From contig JBARZE010000007.1 of assembly GCA_049649525.1 (NCBI GenBank), forward strand, positions 186,001 through 250,000: a stretch of DNA of 64,000 nucleotides. Reading direction: 5' to 3'. Position 1 is the stretch's first letter. Every line of letters begins with the position of its first letter. Under the pieces are notes generated by a model. That model did not search any database. It was not told the origin of the DNA and saw only the letters and a list, made by a program, of their open reading frames with translations. A program made the translations under genes and the position numbers. This DNA is from JAAURB01 sp049649525 (lineage in GTDB: Bacteria; Cyanobacteriota; Cyanobacteriia; Cyanobacteriales; Microcoleaceae). Below, piece by piece: positions 8,843 through 16,892 of the stretch.

Positions 8843-9658
8843 TTAATTCTTAATTCCTGTTGTTGTAATTCCCTGAATAAACTGTCGCTGACCGATTAAG
8901 AATAAAATTAATACAGGTAATGTGGCAATCACAACAGCCGCCATTAATAATGACCAATCATTTGTAAACTGTTCTTGAAACTCCGCTAAAGCCAGTTGAA
9001 CCGTTCTTAATTCTGGCCGAGTTGTAAACACCAAAGGTTTAAATAAATCATTCCATTCTCCGATAAATGTAAATAGAAATAACGTCACTAACGCCGGACG
9101 AGAACAAGGAATTAAGACTTTCCATAAAACCTGCCATCGACTCGCACCATCGAGGGTCGCCGCTTCTTCTAATTCTTTGGGAATGGTGAGAAAATATTGA
9201 CGCATCAGAAAAATACCAAAGCCATTCACTGCGGTGGGTAAAATCAATGCACCGTAAGTATTTAATAAATGTCCCCATTTCAACACGAGAAATATTGGGA
9301 TCACCAGTAATTGAAAGGGAATCACCAATGTAGCAATCACTAACAATAGTACAAGCTGCCGTCCCCGGAATTCTAAGCGAGCTAAGGCATAACCCGCTAA
9401 AGCTGATGTCACCACTTGCAACGCAGTCACGGCTAAGGCGACTAGGGTAGAGTTGGCAAACGCCAGTAAAAAGTTACCCTTTGCCCAAGCTTGTTGATAG
9501 TAAGCCCAGGTGAAATGGGTTGTCTCAGCACTTTCTGCCCCAGAGAAGGAGGTCCATAATACTACTGCTAACGGTAACAGAACAAATATTGCCCCGAACA
9601 CCAACAACAGCGAAATGAGTTTCTCGGGAGTGATAAGCGGGTTTAAGATTTTTTTCAT
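8843..9658 (-). CDS. Carbohydrate ABC transporter permease (MalG/UgpE type)
   Basis: Inner-membrane permease of 271 residues with six predicted helices. The first is at about 13-37 (LISLLLVFGAIFVLLPLAVV). The cytoplasmic EAA loop reads EEAATLDGASRWQVLWKVL and couples to the ATPase. The length and C-terminal Gly-rich end (QGITTTGIKN) fit MalG/UgpE-like subunits of sugar importers. No partner permease, binding protein or ATPase is encoded in the window. The cyanobacterial habit of scattering sugar-ABC subunits could explain this. Substrate unknown. It starts with ATG; about 740 non-coding bases separate it from divergently transcribed ado. Confidence 0.9.
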   Translation of the reverse strand: MKKILNPLITPEKLISLLLVFGAIFVLLPLAVVLWTSFSGAESAETTHFTWAYYQQAWAKGNFLLAFANSTLVALAVTALQVVTSALAGYALARLEFRGRQLVLLLVIATLVIPFQLLVIPIFLVLKWGHLLNTYGALILPTAVNGFGIFLMRQYFLTIPKELEEAATLDGASRWQVLWKVLIPCSRPALVTLFLFTFIGEWNDLFKPLVFTTRPELRTVQLALAEFQEQFTNDWSLLMAAVVIATLPVLILFLIGQRQFIQGITTTGIKN

Positions 9659-10394
9659 AAGATGTTTGAGGGGTAAGCATCACATTGAATAAAGCGGAAC
9701 TTATGAAAACAGTAAGATTTAGTTGGGCCAGTGGCAAATCTGTCAAGATCGAGGGATTAAACTAGCCAATTATTCGATTAAATAGTTAAAGTAATCAGTA
9801 TGTGAACCTACTCCACTTTCCCCAAGTTAGAGTATGTCCTTGAGAATAGCTTGAACCCCTAAGATGACCCGCTGTCAAATTGGGCTAATGTTCAAGTTAA
9901 ATCAACACTAAGGCAACTTAGAGGTAGCAGTCCCAAAAACCACCTCGGTAGAAGGGGAGAGATTTAACCAGTCTACTTGAATGGCTGGTGGAATACACAA
10001 TCTATCGGGTAACCCTTTGTCTCTCTGGCACAGTCGGCAACAAGGTCAACCATTTAGGCGAGGTAAAACTCTGACAATGACCGCAACTGCGGTTAAATGG
10101 TAAATAGATCGGAGGCTGATAAGAGATGCTCGACAGACTGTCGCTAGAGATATTTCTAGTCATTAGATCTTTAAGTCTGTGGGTCGGTTGGGGACAAATA
10201 GGGACAGTTTAAGGGTTGTGTGTACCCAGAAGGTCACGTTTGATGATGCTGAACCGATTTTGGCTCATGAGGCGCTTGGGAGTTAATTCTGCACATTATA
10301 CACTTATCCGGTTTGCACCTGTTTAACTACAAAATCTATGGAATTTTAACCCGTAGAAATGTCAATATATTTGTGATGAGGAAATAGTAAACTT
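9659..10394. other. Long non-coding region with many short hairpins upstream of ado
   Basis: About 735 bases with no convincing coding frame, more GC-rich than other gaps. Visible small hairpins include CTAAG-gcaa-CTTAG (GNRA loop, near 9910), CCGC-aact-GCGG (near 10081), CGACAG-a-CTGTCG (near 10131) and CTAGA-gatatt-TCTAG (near 10144). It must contain the promoters of the divergent sugar permease and ado. It could hold a structured non-coding RNA or a decayed ribozyme. RNase P RNA, tmRNA and SRP RNA signatures were not found. A GAGG lies 13 bases before the ado ATG. Confidence 0.45.
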
Positions 10395-11090
10395 ATGCAA
10401 CAGCTTGAAATCACCCCAGAAATTGATTTTCATACTGATACTTACAAAGATGCTTACAGCCGAATTAATGCAGTTGTGATTGAAGGCGAACAAGAAGCCC
10501 ATGACAATTACATTCAACTTGGGGAGATGCTGTCTGATAAAAAAGAGGAGCTAATCCGTTTAGCTAAAATGGAAAAGCGCCACATGAAAGGGTTTCAAGC
10601 CTGTGGTCGCAATTTAGAAGTGACTGCGGATATGGAATACGCGCAGGAGTTTTTTGCACAACTTCATGGTAATTTCCAAACGGCAGCCGAGTCAGGAAAA
10701 GTGGTGACGTGCTTGTTGATTCAATCACTCATTATTGAGTGCTTTGCGATCGCCGCTTACCATATCTATATTCCGGTTGCTGACCCCTTTGCCCGCAAAA
10801 TCACTGAAGGTGTGGTAAAAGACGAGTATACTCATCTCAACTTTGGTGAAGAATGGCTTAAAGCTAACTTTGAAGACTCTAAGGCTGAATTAGAAGAAGC
10901 TAATCGTCAAAATCTCCCTATTGTTTGGAAAATGCTCAATAAAGTTGAAGCAGATGCCGCTACTCTAGGGATGCCGAAAGAAGACTTAGTGGAAGACTTT
11001 ATGATTGCCTACGGAGAAGCCCTGAGTAATATTGGGTTTACCACTCGCGATATTATGCGGATGTCAGCTTATGGGCTCACTGGGGCTTAA
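10395..11090 (+). CDS. ado: Aldehyde deformylating oxygenase
   Basis: Cytoplasmic ferritin-like di-iron enzyme that converts Cn fatty aldehydes to Cn-1 alkanes or alkenes plus formate, the second step of cyanobacterial hydrocarbon synthesis. The 231-residue length is standard. All six metal ligands fall at the expected numbers: E32, E60, H63 (EKRH), E115 (SLIIE), E144 and H147 (DEYTH). Reducing power comes from ferredoxin. The gene for its partner reductase follows 179 bases downstream on the same strand, the usual cyanobacterial order, but with an intervening hairpin and T-run, so the two may be uncoupled or attenuated. Confidence 0.98.
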   Translation: MQQLEITPEIDFHTDTYKDAYSRINAVVIEGEQEAHDNYIQLGEMLSDKKEELIRLAKMEKRHMKGFQACGRNLEVTADMEYAQEFFAQLHGNFQTAAESGKVVTCLLIQSLIIECFAIAAYHIYIPVADPFARKITEGVVKDEYTHLNFGEEWLKANFEDSKAELEEANRQNLPIVWKMLNKVEADAATLGMPKEDLVEDFMIAYGEALSNIGFTTRDIMRMSAYGLTGA

Positions 11091-11110
11091 TTGATTCATT
11101 GAAGAGATAC

Positions 11111-11179
11111 AGGGGATTGTGAGTGAGTCATCCATAACCAGTGACGGGTCACTAATGACTCCAGGTCCCCTTTTCTTTT
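11111..11179 (+). terminator. Terminator/attenuator-like hairpin between ado and aar
   Basis: A compound hairpin: outer arms AGGGG/CCCCT, middle arms GAGTCAT/ATGACTC, inner arms AGTGAC/GTCACT, then TTTTCTTTT. This arrangement is what a factor-independent terminator looks like. Because aar follows about 90 bases later, it could lower aar read-through from the ado promoter or mark separate transcription units. Confidence 0.6.
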
Positions 11180-11269
11180 AGAATGTAAAGATTTGAAAAT
11201 CTCCAAAATTAACGAAGCAGTTGCAAAGTTGTTAGGGGAGAAAGTTAACTTCGGAATTACAATCACATT

Positions 11270-12295
11270 ATGTTTGGTCTAATTGGTCATTTGACAAGCT
11301 TAAACCATGCTCAAGCTGTAGCACGAGATTTAGGTTATCCAGGATATGGCGATCAAGGATTAGATTTTTGGTGTAGCGCCCCTCCTTTAGTGGTGGATGA
11401 AATTAAGGTCACTAGCATTACAGGTCAAGTTATCGAGGGGATCTATGTCGAATCTTGTTTCTTACCAGAAATGTTAGCAAATCGCCGCGTCAAAGCTGCA
11501 ACCCGTAAAGTGATTAATGCTATGGCTCATGTCCAAAAGCATGGCATCAATATTACCGCTTTAGGTGGATTCTCTTCGATTATTTTTGAAAATTTTAAGC
11601 TTGAGAATATTAAACAAGTTCGTAATATCCAGTTAGAATTTGAACGCTTCACCACCGGAAATACTCACACAGCTTACATTATTTGCCGTCAGGTGGAACA
11701 AATGGCACCGCGCTTAGGGATAGACTTATCTCAAGCAACTGTTGCTGTCTGTGGCGCTACAGGAGACATTGGCAGTGCCGTCTGTCGCTGGTTTAATAGT
11801 TGTACAGATGTGAAAGAATTGTTGCTTGTCGCGCGCGATCGCGAACGGTTAGAAAATTTACAAACGGAACTCGGACGCGGTAAAATCCAAGGGTTACAAG
11901 AAGCACTACCCGAAGCCGATATTGTGGTCTGGGTTGCGAGTATGCCGAAAGGGGTGGAAATTGATCCTCAAAGCTTAAAACAGCCCTGTTTGCTGATCGA
12001 TGGGGGTTATCCTAAAAATATGTCTTCTGCTCTGCAACATCCGGGAATTTGTGTGGTAGAAGGAGGTATTGTGGAGCATTCTCTTGATATTGACTGGAAA
12101 ATTATGAAACTGGTTAATATGCAAGCCCCAGCCCGTCAATTATTTGCCTGTTTTGCCGAGTCGATGTTATTGGAATTTGAGAAAATTCATACCAATTTCT
12201 CTTGGGGACGAAATCAAATTACAGTCGATAAAATGAAGCATATCGGTGAAATTTCGCTGAAGCATGGCTTTAAGCCACTATTGCAGTCCGTCTAA
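11270..12295 (+). CDS. aar: Long-chain acyl-[acyl-carrier-protein] reductase
   Basis: Reduces fatty acyl-ACP (or acyl-CoA) to fatty aldehyde with NADPH, supplying substrate to ADO. The 341-residue length is typical. The nucleotide-binding glycine motif CGATGDIGSAV lies in the middle third. The catalytic cysteine corresponds to C294 (LFACFAES), matching the known nucleophile position. Its 3' end overlaps by 18 bases the convergent minus-strand LpxB-like gene, so antisense transcription across the ends is likely. The leader upstream of the ATG contains only weak Shine-Dalgarno-like purines. Confidence 0.98.
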   Translation: MFGLIGHLTSLNHAQAVARDLGYPGYGDQGLDFWCSAPPLVVDEIKVTSITGQVIEGIYVESCFLPEMLANRRVKAATRKVINAMAHVQKHGINITALGGFSSIIFENFKLENIKQVRNIQLEFERFTTGNTHTAYIICRQVEQMAPRLGIDLSQATVAVCGATGDIGSAVCRWFNSCTDVKELLLVARDRERLENLQTELGRGKIQGLQEALPEADIVVWVASMPKGVEIDPQSLKQPCLLIDGGYPKNMSSALQHPGICVVEGGIVEHSLDIDWKIMKLVNMQAPARQLFACFAESMLLEFEKIHTNFSWGRNQITVDKMKHIGEISLKHGFKPLLQSV

Positions 12296-13564
12296 AATTT
12301 TAACCAAATACTGAGCAATTCGAGACGCTGCACCGGGTTTTCCGAGGCGGCGTTGTCCATTTTCAGCTATTATTTTTAGCTGTTGCGGATCTTGCCATAA
12401 CGATAGCAAAATTTCTGTGACTTGACTCGGTTGTGATACAACTTTTAATGATAGTCCGAGTAACCGACTTTGGGCTTCTGCAAACTTTGGGGTAAATTGT
12501 GGCCCAATTCCTGGAATGGCGATCGCGGGTTTTCCTAACCCCACAAATTGTTCTGTTGCTGTCCCTGCCATAGCAATAGCTATTTCTCCCGCATCCAAAC
12601 AAGCATTAAATTCTGAAGTTAAAATGAGTTTAGCATTTTTATCATGAAATACAAGATCGGTAGAATTGAGTTGATAGGGTAACGCTTCAAAACCTTGTAA
12701 TTCTTGCCAGTTTTCCGCCCTTAAACTTTGACAAAAGGGAGTTAAGTCTAACGCCGGGGCGATCGCCGCAAATAATACTATTTTTTTTGGTAATATTAAA
12801 CGTTGAGAATTAATCGTGTTAATTATAGCCGTAATTGCTTGTAAAATAATATCCCAATTCTGATACGCTTCTGGAATTCGTGAACCGGGTAATAACGTTA
12901 AAGTTAAAGTATTAGTATTATCCCGAAATTGCCGCCACTTAGACACGGTTTCCGGCGGCTGTAACTCATCCATCATCGGGTTACCCGCATCCACCACCGG
13001 AATAGACCATTGACTTAAAATTTCCGCCGTTAAAGTGTCCCTCGGAAACACCGCTTTACAGCGCTGACGACTGATTAACCACCGTTCCCAGGGCAGATAA
13101 TCCGAGCCAGACCATCCCTCCCATTTTTCCGGCCAAGAAGCGCGAGAAAGCCATCCTTGTTCGTCTCGCAGATAATATTCTGACTTTGCTGTCCCCACAA
13201 AAGCATAAGGCGCACCACTCACCCAAGCCATCAATAGCGGCACAATATCCCCCACCGCTAAAATCATACCGCCCTGTGTTGCCCAATTGCGGACGGCTTT
13301 AATTTGTCCTAATGTTAACCCAATTAACCCTTGATTAATATCTCGGATAAATTGCATTCCATCCATATAAATAAATCCCCCGGATGGCATAGATTTTACC
13401 ACACTAATAATCGGAACATTTTCGAGTTTTTTATACGCTTGCCCTGTCCCCACTATTGGCAATGCAGCAATTTGAGGAGGATCTTTGAGTTGTTGTAATT
13501 GCTGTAAAATTTGAACCGCGATCGCATCTTCTCCATGACCATTACTTAAACACAGTAGCCTCAC
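12278..13564 (-). CDS. LpxB-related glycosyltransferase-like protein (TIGR03492)
   Basis: A 428-residue protein of the cyanobacterial and plastid lipid-A-disaccharide-synthase-related family, a GT-B-fold relative of LpxB whose substrate is not established. The N-terminus LLCLSNGHGEDAIAVQI is diagnostic. The C-terminal half holds the nucleotide-sugar binding region, with AGTATEQFVGLGKPAIAIPG near residue 335. Translation starts with GTG (encoding MRLLCLSNG). The 3' end overlaps convergent aar. A degenerate copy of its first ~20 codons and leader lies about 1.35 kb upstream, beyond the next gene, indicating a local duplication. Confidence 0.9.
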   Translation of the reverse strand: MRLLCLSNGHGEDAIAVQILQQLQQLKDPPQIAALPIVGTGQAYKKLENVPIISVVKSMPSGGFIYMDGMQFIRDINQGLIGLTLGQIKAVRNWATQGGMILAVGDIVPLLMAWVSGAPYAFVGTAKSEYYLRDEQGWLSRASWPEKWEGWSGSDYLPWERWLISRQRCKAVFPRDTLTAEILSQWSIPVVDAGNPMMDELQPPETVSKWRQFRDNTNTLTLTLLPGSRIPEAYQNWDIILQAITAIINTINSQRLILPKKIVLFAAIAPALDLTPFCQSLRAENWQELQGFEALPYQLNSTDLVFHDKNAKLILTSEFNACLDAGEIAIAMAGTATEQFVGLGKPAIAIPGIGPQFTPKFAEAQSRLLGLSLKVVSQPSQVTEILLSLWQDPQQLKIIAENGQRRLGKPGAASRIAQYLVKILDGLQ

Positions 13565-13950
13565 CGTTTTCTCCTAAATCTGAGTTTTTGATTGACCGAT
13601 TTATCCTTATCAGTTTAAAGGATAATGATGAAAATTTTCTCAATCTAAATTCTCTATTTTGGCAGATAGAGGCTATATGATGTACAGCTTTTCCTAGATG
13701 ACTATAGTTTTAAAAATGTTATGAAGAATGTTGTAAATACTGTTGACATTCATATTTTATATAGGTTAACCTAAGGTTAACTAAAAGTTAACAAACAATA
13801 AATCAATAATTAATTGTCTCAGTGCGAGAGTGTTTATCTTCTATTTCACTGTCATAGTTTTAGGTTTAACTACTGATGTAATCGCTTAACTATGCTGTAA
13901 GTGTATAGTAAATTTTTGAATCTAAATATTTAATTTATATCCAATCCTCA
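13565..13950. other. Intergenic region with phased GTTAAC boxes
   Basis: A 386-base AT-rich gap between two divergent genes. It holds three GTTAAC hexamers, a candidate TTGACA (13743-13748) and no open frame of note. Its left edge shares sequence with a second copy at about 14,940-14,993. It probably contains the promoters of both flanking genes. Confidence 0.5.
13765..13792. promoter_or_regulatory. Three GTTAAC boxes spaced 11 bp
   Basis: GTTAAC occurs at 13765, 13776 and 13787, an exact 11-base period close to one DNA turn; the first lies in the palindrome AGGTTAACCT. It sits about 160-185 bases before the ATG of the six-helix membrane protein. The pattern suggests cooperative binding of a regulator on one DNA face. 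No regulator is identified. Confidence 0.4.
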
Positions 13951-14751
13951 ATGAAACATCAGCAAGATTTAGTATTGAATCAATCTAACGATTTACAGTC
14001 AGATTTTTGTGGTTTCAAACTTTCTATTTCTCCGAGAAAAGTAACTGGCTTTCTTCTTATTGTAGTCGGAGTCCTTGTTATTCTTTCTCTAATCAGTCAG
14101 CTAGCAGTTAATTTGTTACCCAGCTTTCCCTTGGGAGGACTTAGAGCATTTATTGCATCTAAACTATCTGTCGATCAAGAACAAAGTTTCCCCGCTTTAT
14201 ACTCTTCTATTAGTTTATTTTTCTGCTCTATTTTATTTTTAATTATTGCTCAAAATAAATCAAAAACAAAAGATAAATACACTGTATTTTGGAAAAACCT
14301 ATTTGTAATTTTTACTTTATTAGCGCTAGATGAGTTATTAAGTTTTCATGAATATCTCTCAAATCCCTTGCGTAAGCTTGGTTTCGATGGCATTTTCCAT
14401 TATGCTTGGGTAATCCCAGGCTTTCTTATAGTCGGGATATTTTGTATAGTTTTTTATCGATTTTTTCAGCATTTACCCCGCTATATGAAGCGCTATACTT
14501 TGTGGGCAATGTTGACCTTTATAGGTGGCGCTATTTTTGTAGAGACAGTCGGTGGATATTATCAATATCTCCATGGAAAAAATAGTATCGGTTATTTGTT
14601 GATTGCGACAACAGAAGAAGTGATGGAAATGATAGGCGTTATTATCTTAATTCATGGGTTACTAACTTATATTGAAAAAACGGGAATTAACAAAATTAAT
14701 TTTCAACTGAATGTATCTCAATCCCATTCCGGTAACTCTCAGCAAAAATAA
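13951..14751 (+). CDS. Six-helix integral membrane protein, unknown function
   Basis: A 266-residue protein with six predicted membrane helices (about 36-60, 88-106, 115-135, 150-175, 185-210, 215-243) and short soluble ends. Two helices carry conserved-looking acidic and histidine residues: LALDELLSFHEYL in the third and ATTEEVMEMIGVIILIHGLL in the sixth. This arrangement could bind a metal or move protons. I do not recognise the family. The gene lies between the LpxB-like gene and a decayed copy of that gene's 5' end, so it may have been inserted or carried by a local rearrangement. It starts with ATG; no strong Shine-Dalgarno is seen. Confidence 0.75.
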   Translation: MKHQQDLVLNQSNDLQSDFCGFKLSISPRKVTGFLLIVVGVLVILSLISQLAVNLLPSFPLGGLRAFIASKLSVDQEQSFPALYSSISLFFCSILFLIIAQNKSKTKDKYTVFWKNLFVIFTLLALDELLSFHEYLSNPLRKLGFDGIFHYAWVIPGFLIVGIFCIVFYRFFQHLPRYMKRYTLWAMLTFIGGAIFVETVGGYYQYLHGKNSIGYLLIATTEEVMEMIGVIILIHGLLTYIEKTGINKINFQLNVSQSHSGNSQQK

Positions 14752-14843
14752 TAGAATTAGATGGGTGAAAAACAACATTCCGGTTAATTGCGAGGTAGAA
14801 AGAGGTATAGTGAGGCAGTAAATTGAGGTGCATTAAGTAACTT

Positions 14844-14993
14844 TTGTAATTGGGTTAAAATCTGCACCGCGTTGACCTAGTCTGGCGTAAGCAGTATCGC
14901 ATCTTCTCCTTAACTATTACTTAAACACAATAATCTCACCGTTTTCTCCTCAATCTAAATTTTTCCATTCACTAATTTATATGCATCAGTTTA
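14844..14993 (-). pseudogene. Degenerate duplicate of the 5' end of the LpxB-like gene
   Basis: This stretch aligns with the start and leader of the LpxB-like gene (about 13,495-13,617). Shared blocks include ATCGCATCTTCTCC, ATTACTTAAACACA and TCACCGTTTTCTCCT in the same order. The copied frame starts with GTG (14937-14939, minus strand), reads MRLLCLSNS and then hits TAA. About 25 extra bases (TTGACCTAG... to ...GCAGTA) interrupt it further in. It is non-functional and marks a past duplication. Confidence 0.8.
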
Positions 14994-15183
14994 TAACTTA
15001 TTAGACTTGATAAGCTATTTAACAATTATATATTTTAATATAAACTTCGTTCAAGTATTTATCACAATCTGTAATTTTACGGATTTCCCTAAATATTTAA
15101 TTACACAATTTCCGTAAAACTATCGTTATAGAATCCCGATCTCTCTGTTTAATATAGAAATAAGTCATGAGGGATATAAAGCT
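14994..15183. promoter_or_regulatory. Leader of secreted-protein gene with 9-bp inverted repeat
   Basis: AT-rich sequence containing TTTTACGGA (15075-15083) and its complement TCCGTAAAA (15111-15119), 27 bases apart, about 65-110 bases before the next ATG. A GAGGGA Shine-Dalgarno precedes that ATG. The inverted repeat could be an operator or an RNA hairpin. Confidence 0.35.
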
Positions 15184-15684
15184 ATGAATTATAATCGAAA
15201 ATTAGCTAAAAACTTTTATCGTTTTAGTTTGCTATCTTTGCTCACAACAACGGCTTTAATAGCATCTACCCCCCCCCGAAATTATCAAGTATTAGCTCAA
15301 GAACATAGTGGTTGTTTTATGGTCGATCATGCTAATAGAGTTATTAGTTTAAATGGGATGTGTCCTTCTGACGAAAATAGTCAAGCTTTAGCAAGAGCCA
15401 CTCAAGAAGTAAATGGAATTGTTTTAACAAATCCAGTAATACAAGAAGGGTTTGTGCTGGGAAAGATTACGAATGTTCAGGATAAAGTTATTAATATTTC
15501 TAGGATTGTATTACAGTTTGAAGACAATAAGACAGGTGACGTTGTCACGACTACAGGTTTTGATGTTACAGCTTACTTAAGTCCCGGTCAAAATCGTGAA
15601 TTTAGATCGCAGCTTTCAGAAACTTTTGATTTAGGTGGTCGCAAAGAATCTGAAATAACACCAATATTTGTGGGCTGGGAATAA
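15184..15684 (+). CDS. Secreted two-cysteine-module protein A
   Basis: A 166-residue exported protein. The signal peptide covers about residues 1-38 (basic start, hydrophobic LLSLLTTTALIAS, likely cut after VLAQ). Right after it comes a short module with two cysteines, SGCFMVDHANRVISLNGMC, followed by a beta-rich domain (about 95-166: NVQDKVINISRIVLQFED, AYLSPGQNREF) resembling FxLYD/DUF3426-type extracytoplasmic domains. Function unknown. A good Shine-Dalgarno (GAGGGA) precedes the ATG. The next gene begins 44 bases downstream and encodes a protein with the same N-terminal module, so the two are probably co-transcribed. Confidence 0.75.
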   Translation: MNYNRKLAKNFYRFSLLSLLTTTALIASTPPRNYQVLAQEHSGCFMVDHANRVISLNGMCPSDENSQALARATQEVNGIVLTNPVIQEGFVLGKITNVQDKVINISRIVLQFEDNKTGDVVTTTGFDVTAYLSPGQNREFRSQLSETFDLGGRKESEITPIFVGWE

Positions 15685-15728
15685 AGACTATTTTGACTCG
15701 TTTGACTTTAAAACAACAGGTAAAGACG

Positions 15729-16220
15729 ATGAAACACAAAAAATTAACTGTAGCTGTACTTATTTCAGCATTATCTGCTATGCTCCACCAAAGTGTAGTT
15801 GCTCAATCCTTATCTAACTCCTCTGGATGCTACTGGACGAATTCTTCAGGAGAAGTGATGGGAATTTCTTCTCGTTTATGTGGTCGTCAGCCAACAATTA
15901 CTACTTCACCGAAACCACAAACAACAGCAGATAAGTTTATTCAAGCATATAAAGATGCAGCCGAAGAATTTTCTCAGGATCCTCTAACTAAAAATCTTGT
16001 GCTGAGAACAATTGAAATGTCACCAGAGGCAGAAATTATTAAAGCTAAAGCTGTATGCAAGGATTTAAGTTCTGGACTATCTTTAGAGCAGATTTTGGAA
16101 CAACCAGCAGCAGAATTAAACGAAGAGGAAAACGGAGCAACTTACAGGGCAAATTTTCAGTTAGTTATTCTTCGTCATTCTTTAGCCATGGAATACTACT
16201 GTCCGCAGTTTCAATCCTAA
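15729..16220 (+). CDS. Secreted two-cysteine-module protein B
   Basis: A 163-residue exported protein. The signal peptide (KLTVAVLISALSAMLHQSVVAQ) is followed by SSGCYWTNSSGEVMGISSRLC, the same spacing of two cysteines and central Gly-x-Val as in the upstream neighbour. The C-terminal domain (about 75-163) is helical, with two further cysteines (AKAVCKDLSSGLSLEQ and HSLAMEYYCPQ); the pattern recalls DUF732 domains of small secreted proteins. The ATG before KHKKLTV is chosen over a TTG 12 codons upstream because it gives a normal signal peptide. A terminator-like hairpin follows. Function unknown. Confidence 0.75.
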   Translation: MKHKKLTVAVLISALSAMLHQSVVAQSLSNSSGCYWTNSSGEVMGISSRLCGRQPTITTSPKPQTTADKFIQAYKDAAEEFSQDPLTKNLVLRTIEMSPEAEIIKAKAVCKDLSSGLSLEQILEQPAAELNEEENGATYRANFQLVILRHSLAMEYYCPQFQS

Positions 16221-16238
16221 GTTAATCAAAAACTCAAT

Positions 16239-16265
16239 ACCCAACTAGTAACTCACTGGTTGGGT
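16239..16265 (+). terminator. Terminator-like hairpin after secreted-protein pair
   Basis: ACCCAACTAGT-aactc-ACTGGTTGGGT forms an 11-bp stem with one mismatch and a 5-base loop, followed by TTCATTATAT. The T-run is weak, but position and stem fit the end of a two-gene transcript. Confidence 0.5.
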
Positions 16266-16431
16266 TTCATTATATAATGATATTTGATTCTGTTCTTCTC
16301 TATTATCATATTGCTTATTCACTGATATTGTAATAGTAAGCGTTTATTTTAAATAATTTAACGTTCAAATTGATAGAATGTATAATATATGAAACAGAGC
16401 TAAGAATAGCTAAAAAATAATTTTGATAACA

Positions 16432-16671
16432 ATGAAAACATTAATAACACTAAAAATAGAACGATTTATTGAAAATGAAGCAGAGTATTTTATCGCTACC
16501 AGTGATGATTTACAAGGATTAGTTGCTGAAGGTAAAACTTTGCAAGAAGCAATAGAAATTGCTGAAGATGTGGCAAGGAACTTATTGGCTTTAGAAAAAG
16601 AAATGAATCATAACTTGCAGTTAGAAGATATACCTTCTCAATTTGAGTACCCGCTCATTATGGAGGTATAA
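16432..16671 (+). CDS. hicB: HicB-family antitoxin
   Basis: A 79-residue protein with the HicB partial RNase-H-like fold: ITLKIERFIENEAEYFIATS then DLQGLVAEGKTLQEAIEIAED, the usual strand-strand-helix order in which the second block follows 'G.xA.G.T..EA'. It should neutralise the HicA toxin encoded next to it and may repress the pair's promoter, although no separate DNA-binding domain is visible at this short length. The ATG before KTLITLK is preferred to a TTG three codons upstream. Its stop overlaps the toxin start by one base (TAATG), indicating translational coupling. Confidence 0.85.
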   Translation: MKTLITLKIERFIENEAEYFIATSDDLQGLVAEGKTLQEAIEIAEDVARNLLALEKEMNHNLQLEDIPSQFEYPLIMEV

Positions 16672-16892
16672 TGGGGATATTAGCAGGTTTTTCTTATAAA
16701 AAGACTACTAAAAAGTTAGGTAAATTAGGCTTTGTTTTTTATCGATCAGGCAAAGGGGATCATGAAATTTGGTATAATCCAGAAACTCAACAAAGAACAA
16801 CAATTCCTCATCATCGAGAAATTAAAGAGGGAACGTTAAGAAATATTTTAAAACAAGCTCAAGTTGATGTTAATGTTTTTTTAGATATTTAG
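16671..16892 (+). CDS. hicA: HicA-family mRNA interferase toxin
   Basis: A 73-residue dsRBD-like toxin of the HicA/YcfA family, predicted to cleave mRNA ribosome-independently. The catalytic histidine is H31 (SGKGDHEIWYN), and the C-terminal TIPHHREIKEGTLRNILKQA matches the family's second conserved block. All expected elements are present, so it looks active. It is encoded after its antitoxin, the order often seen in cyanobacteria, with a GGAGG inside the antitoxin's last codons serving as its Shine-Dalgarno. Confidence 0.9.
   Translation: MGILAGFSYKKTTKKLGKLGFVFYRSGKGDHEIWYNPETQQRTTIPHHREIKEGTLRNILKQAQVDVNVFLDI

Noticed and set aside
9659..10394. RNase P RNA, tmRNA, SRP RNA or group I/II intron upstream of ado
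   Set aside because: Conserved cores (e.g. GAGGAAAGTCC, the tmRNA 3' end, a domain V hairpin) are not found; kept only as 'structured region'.
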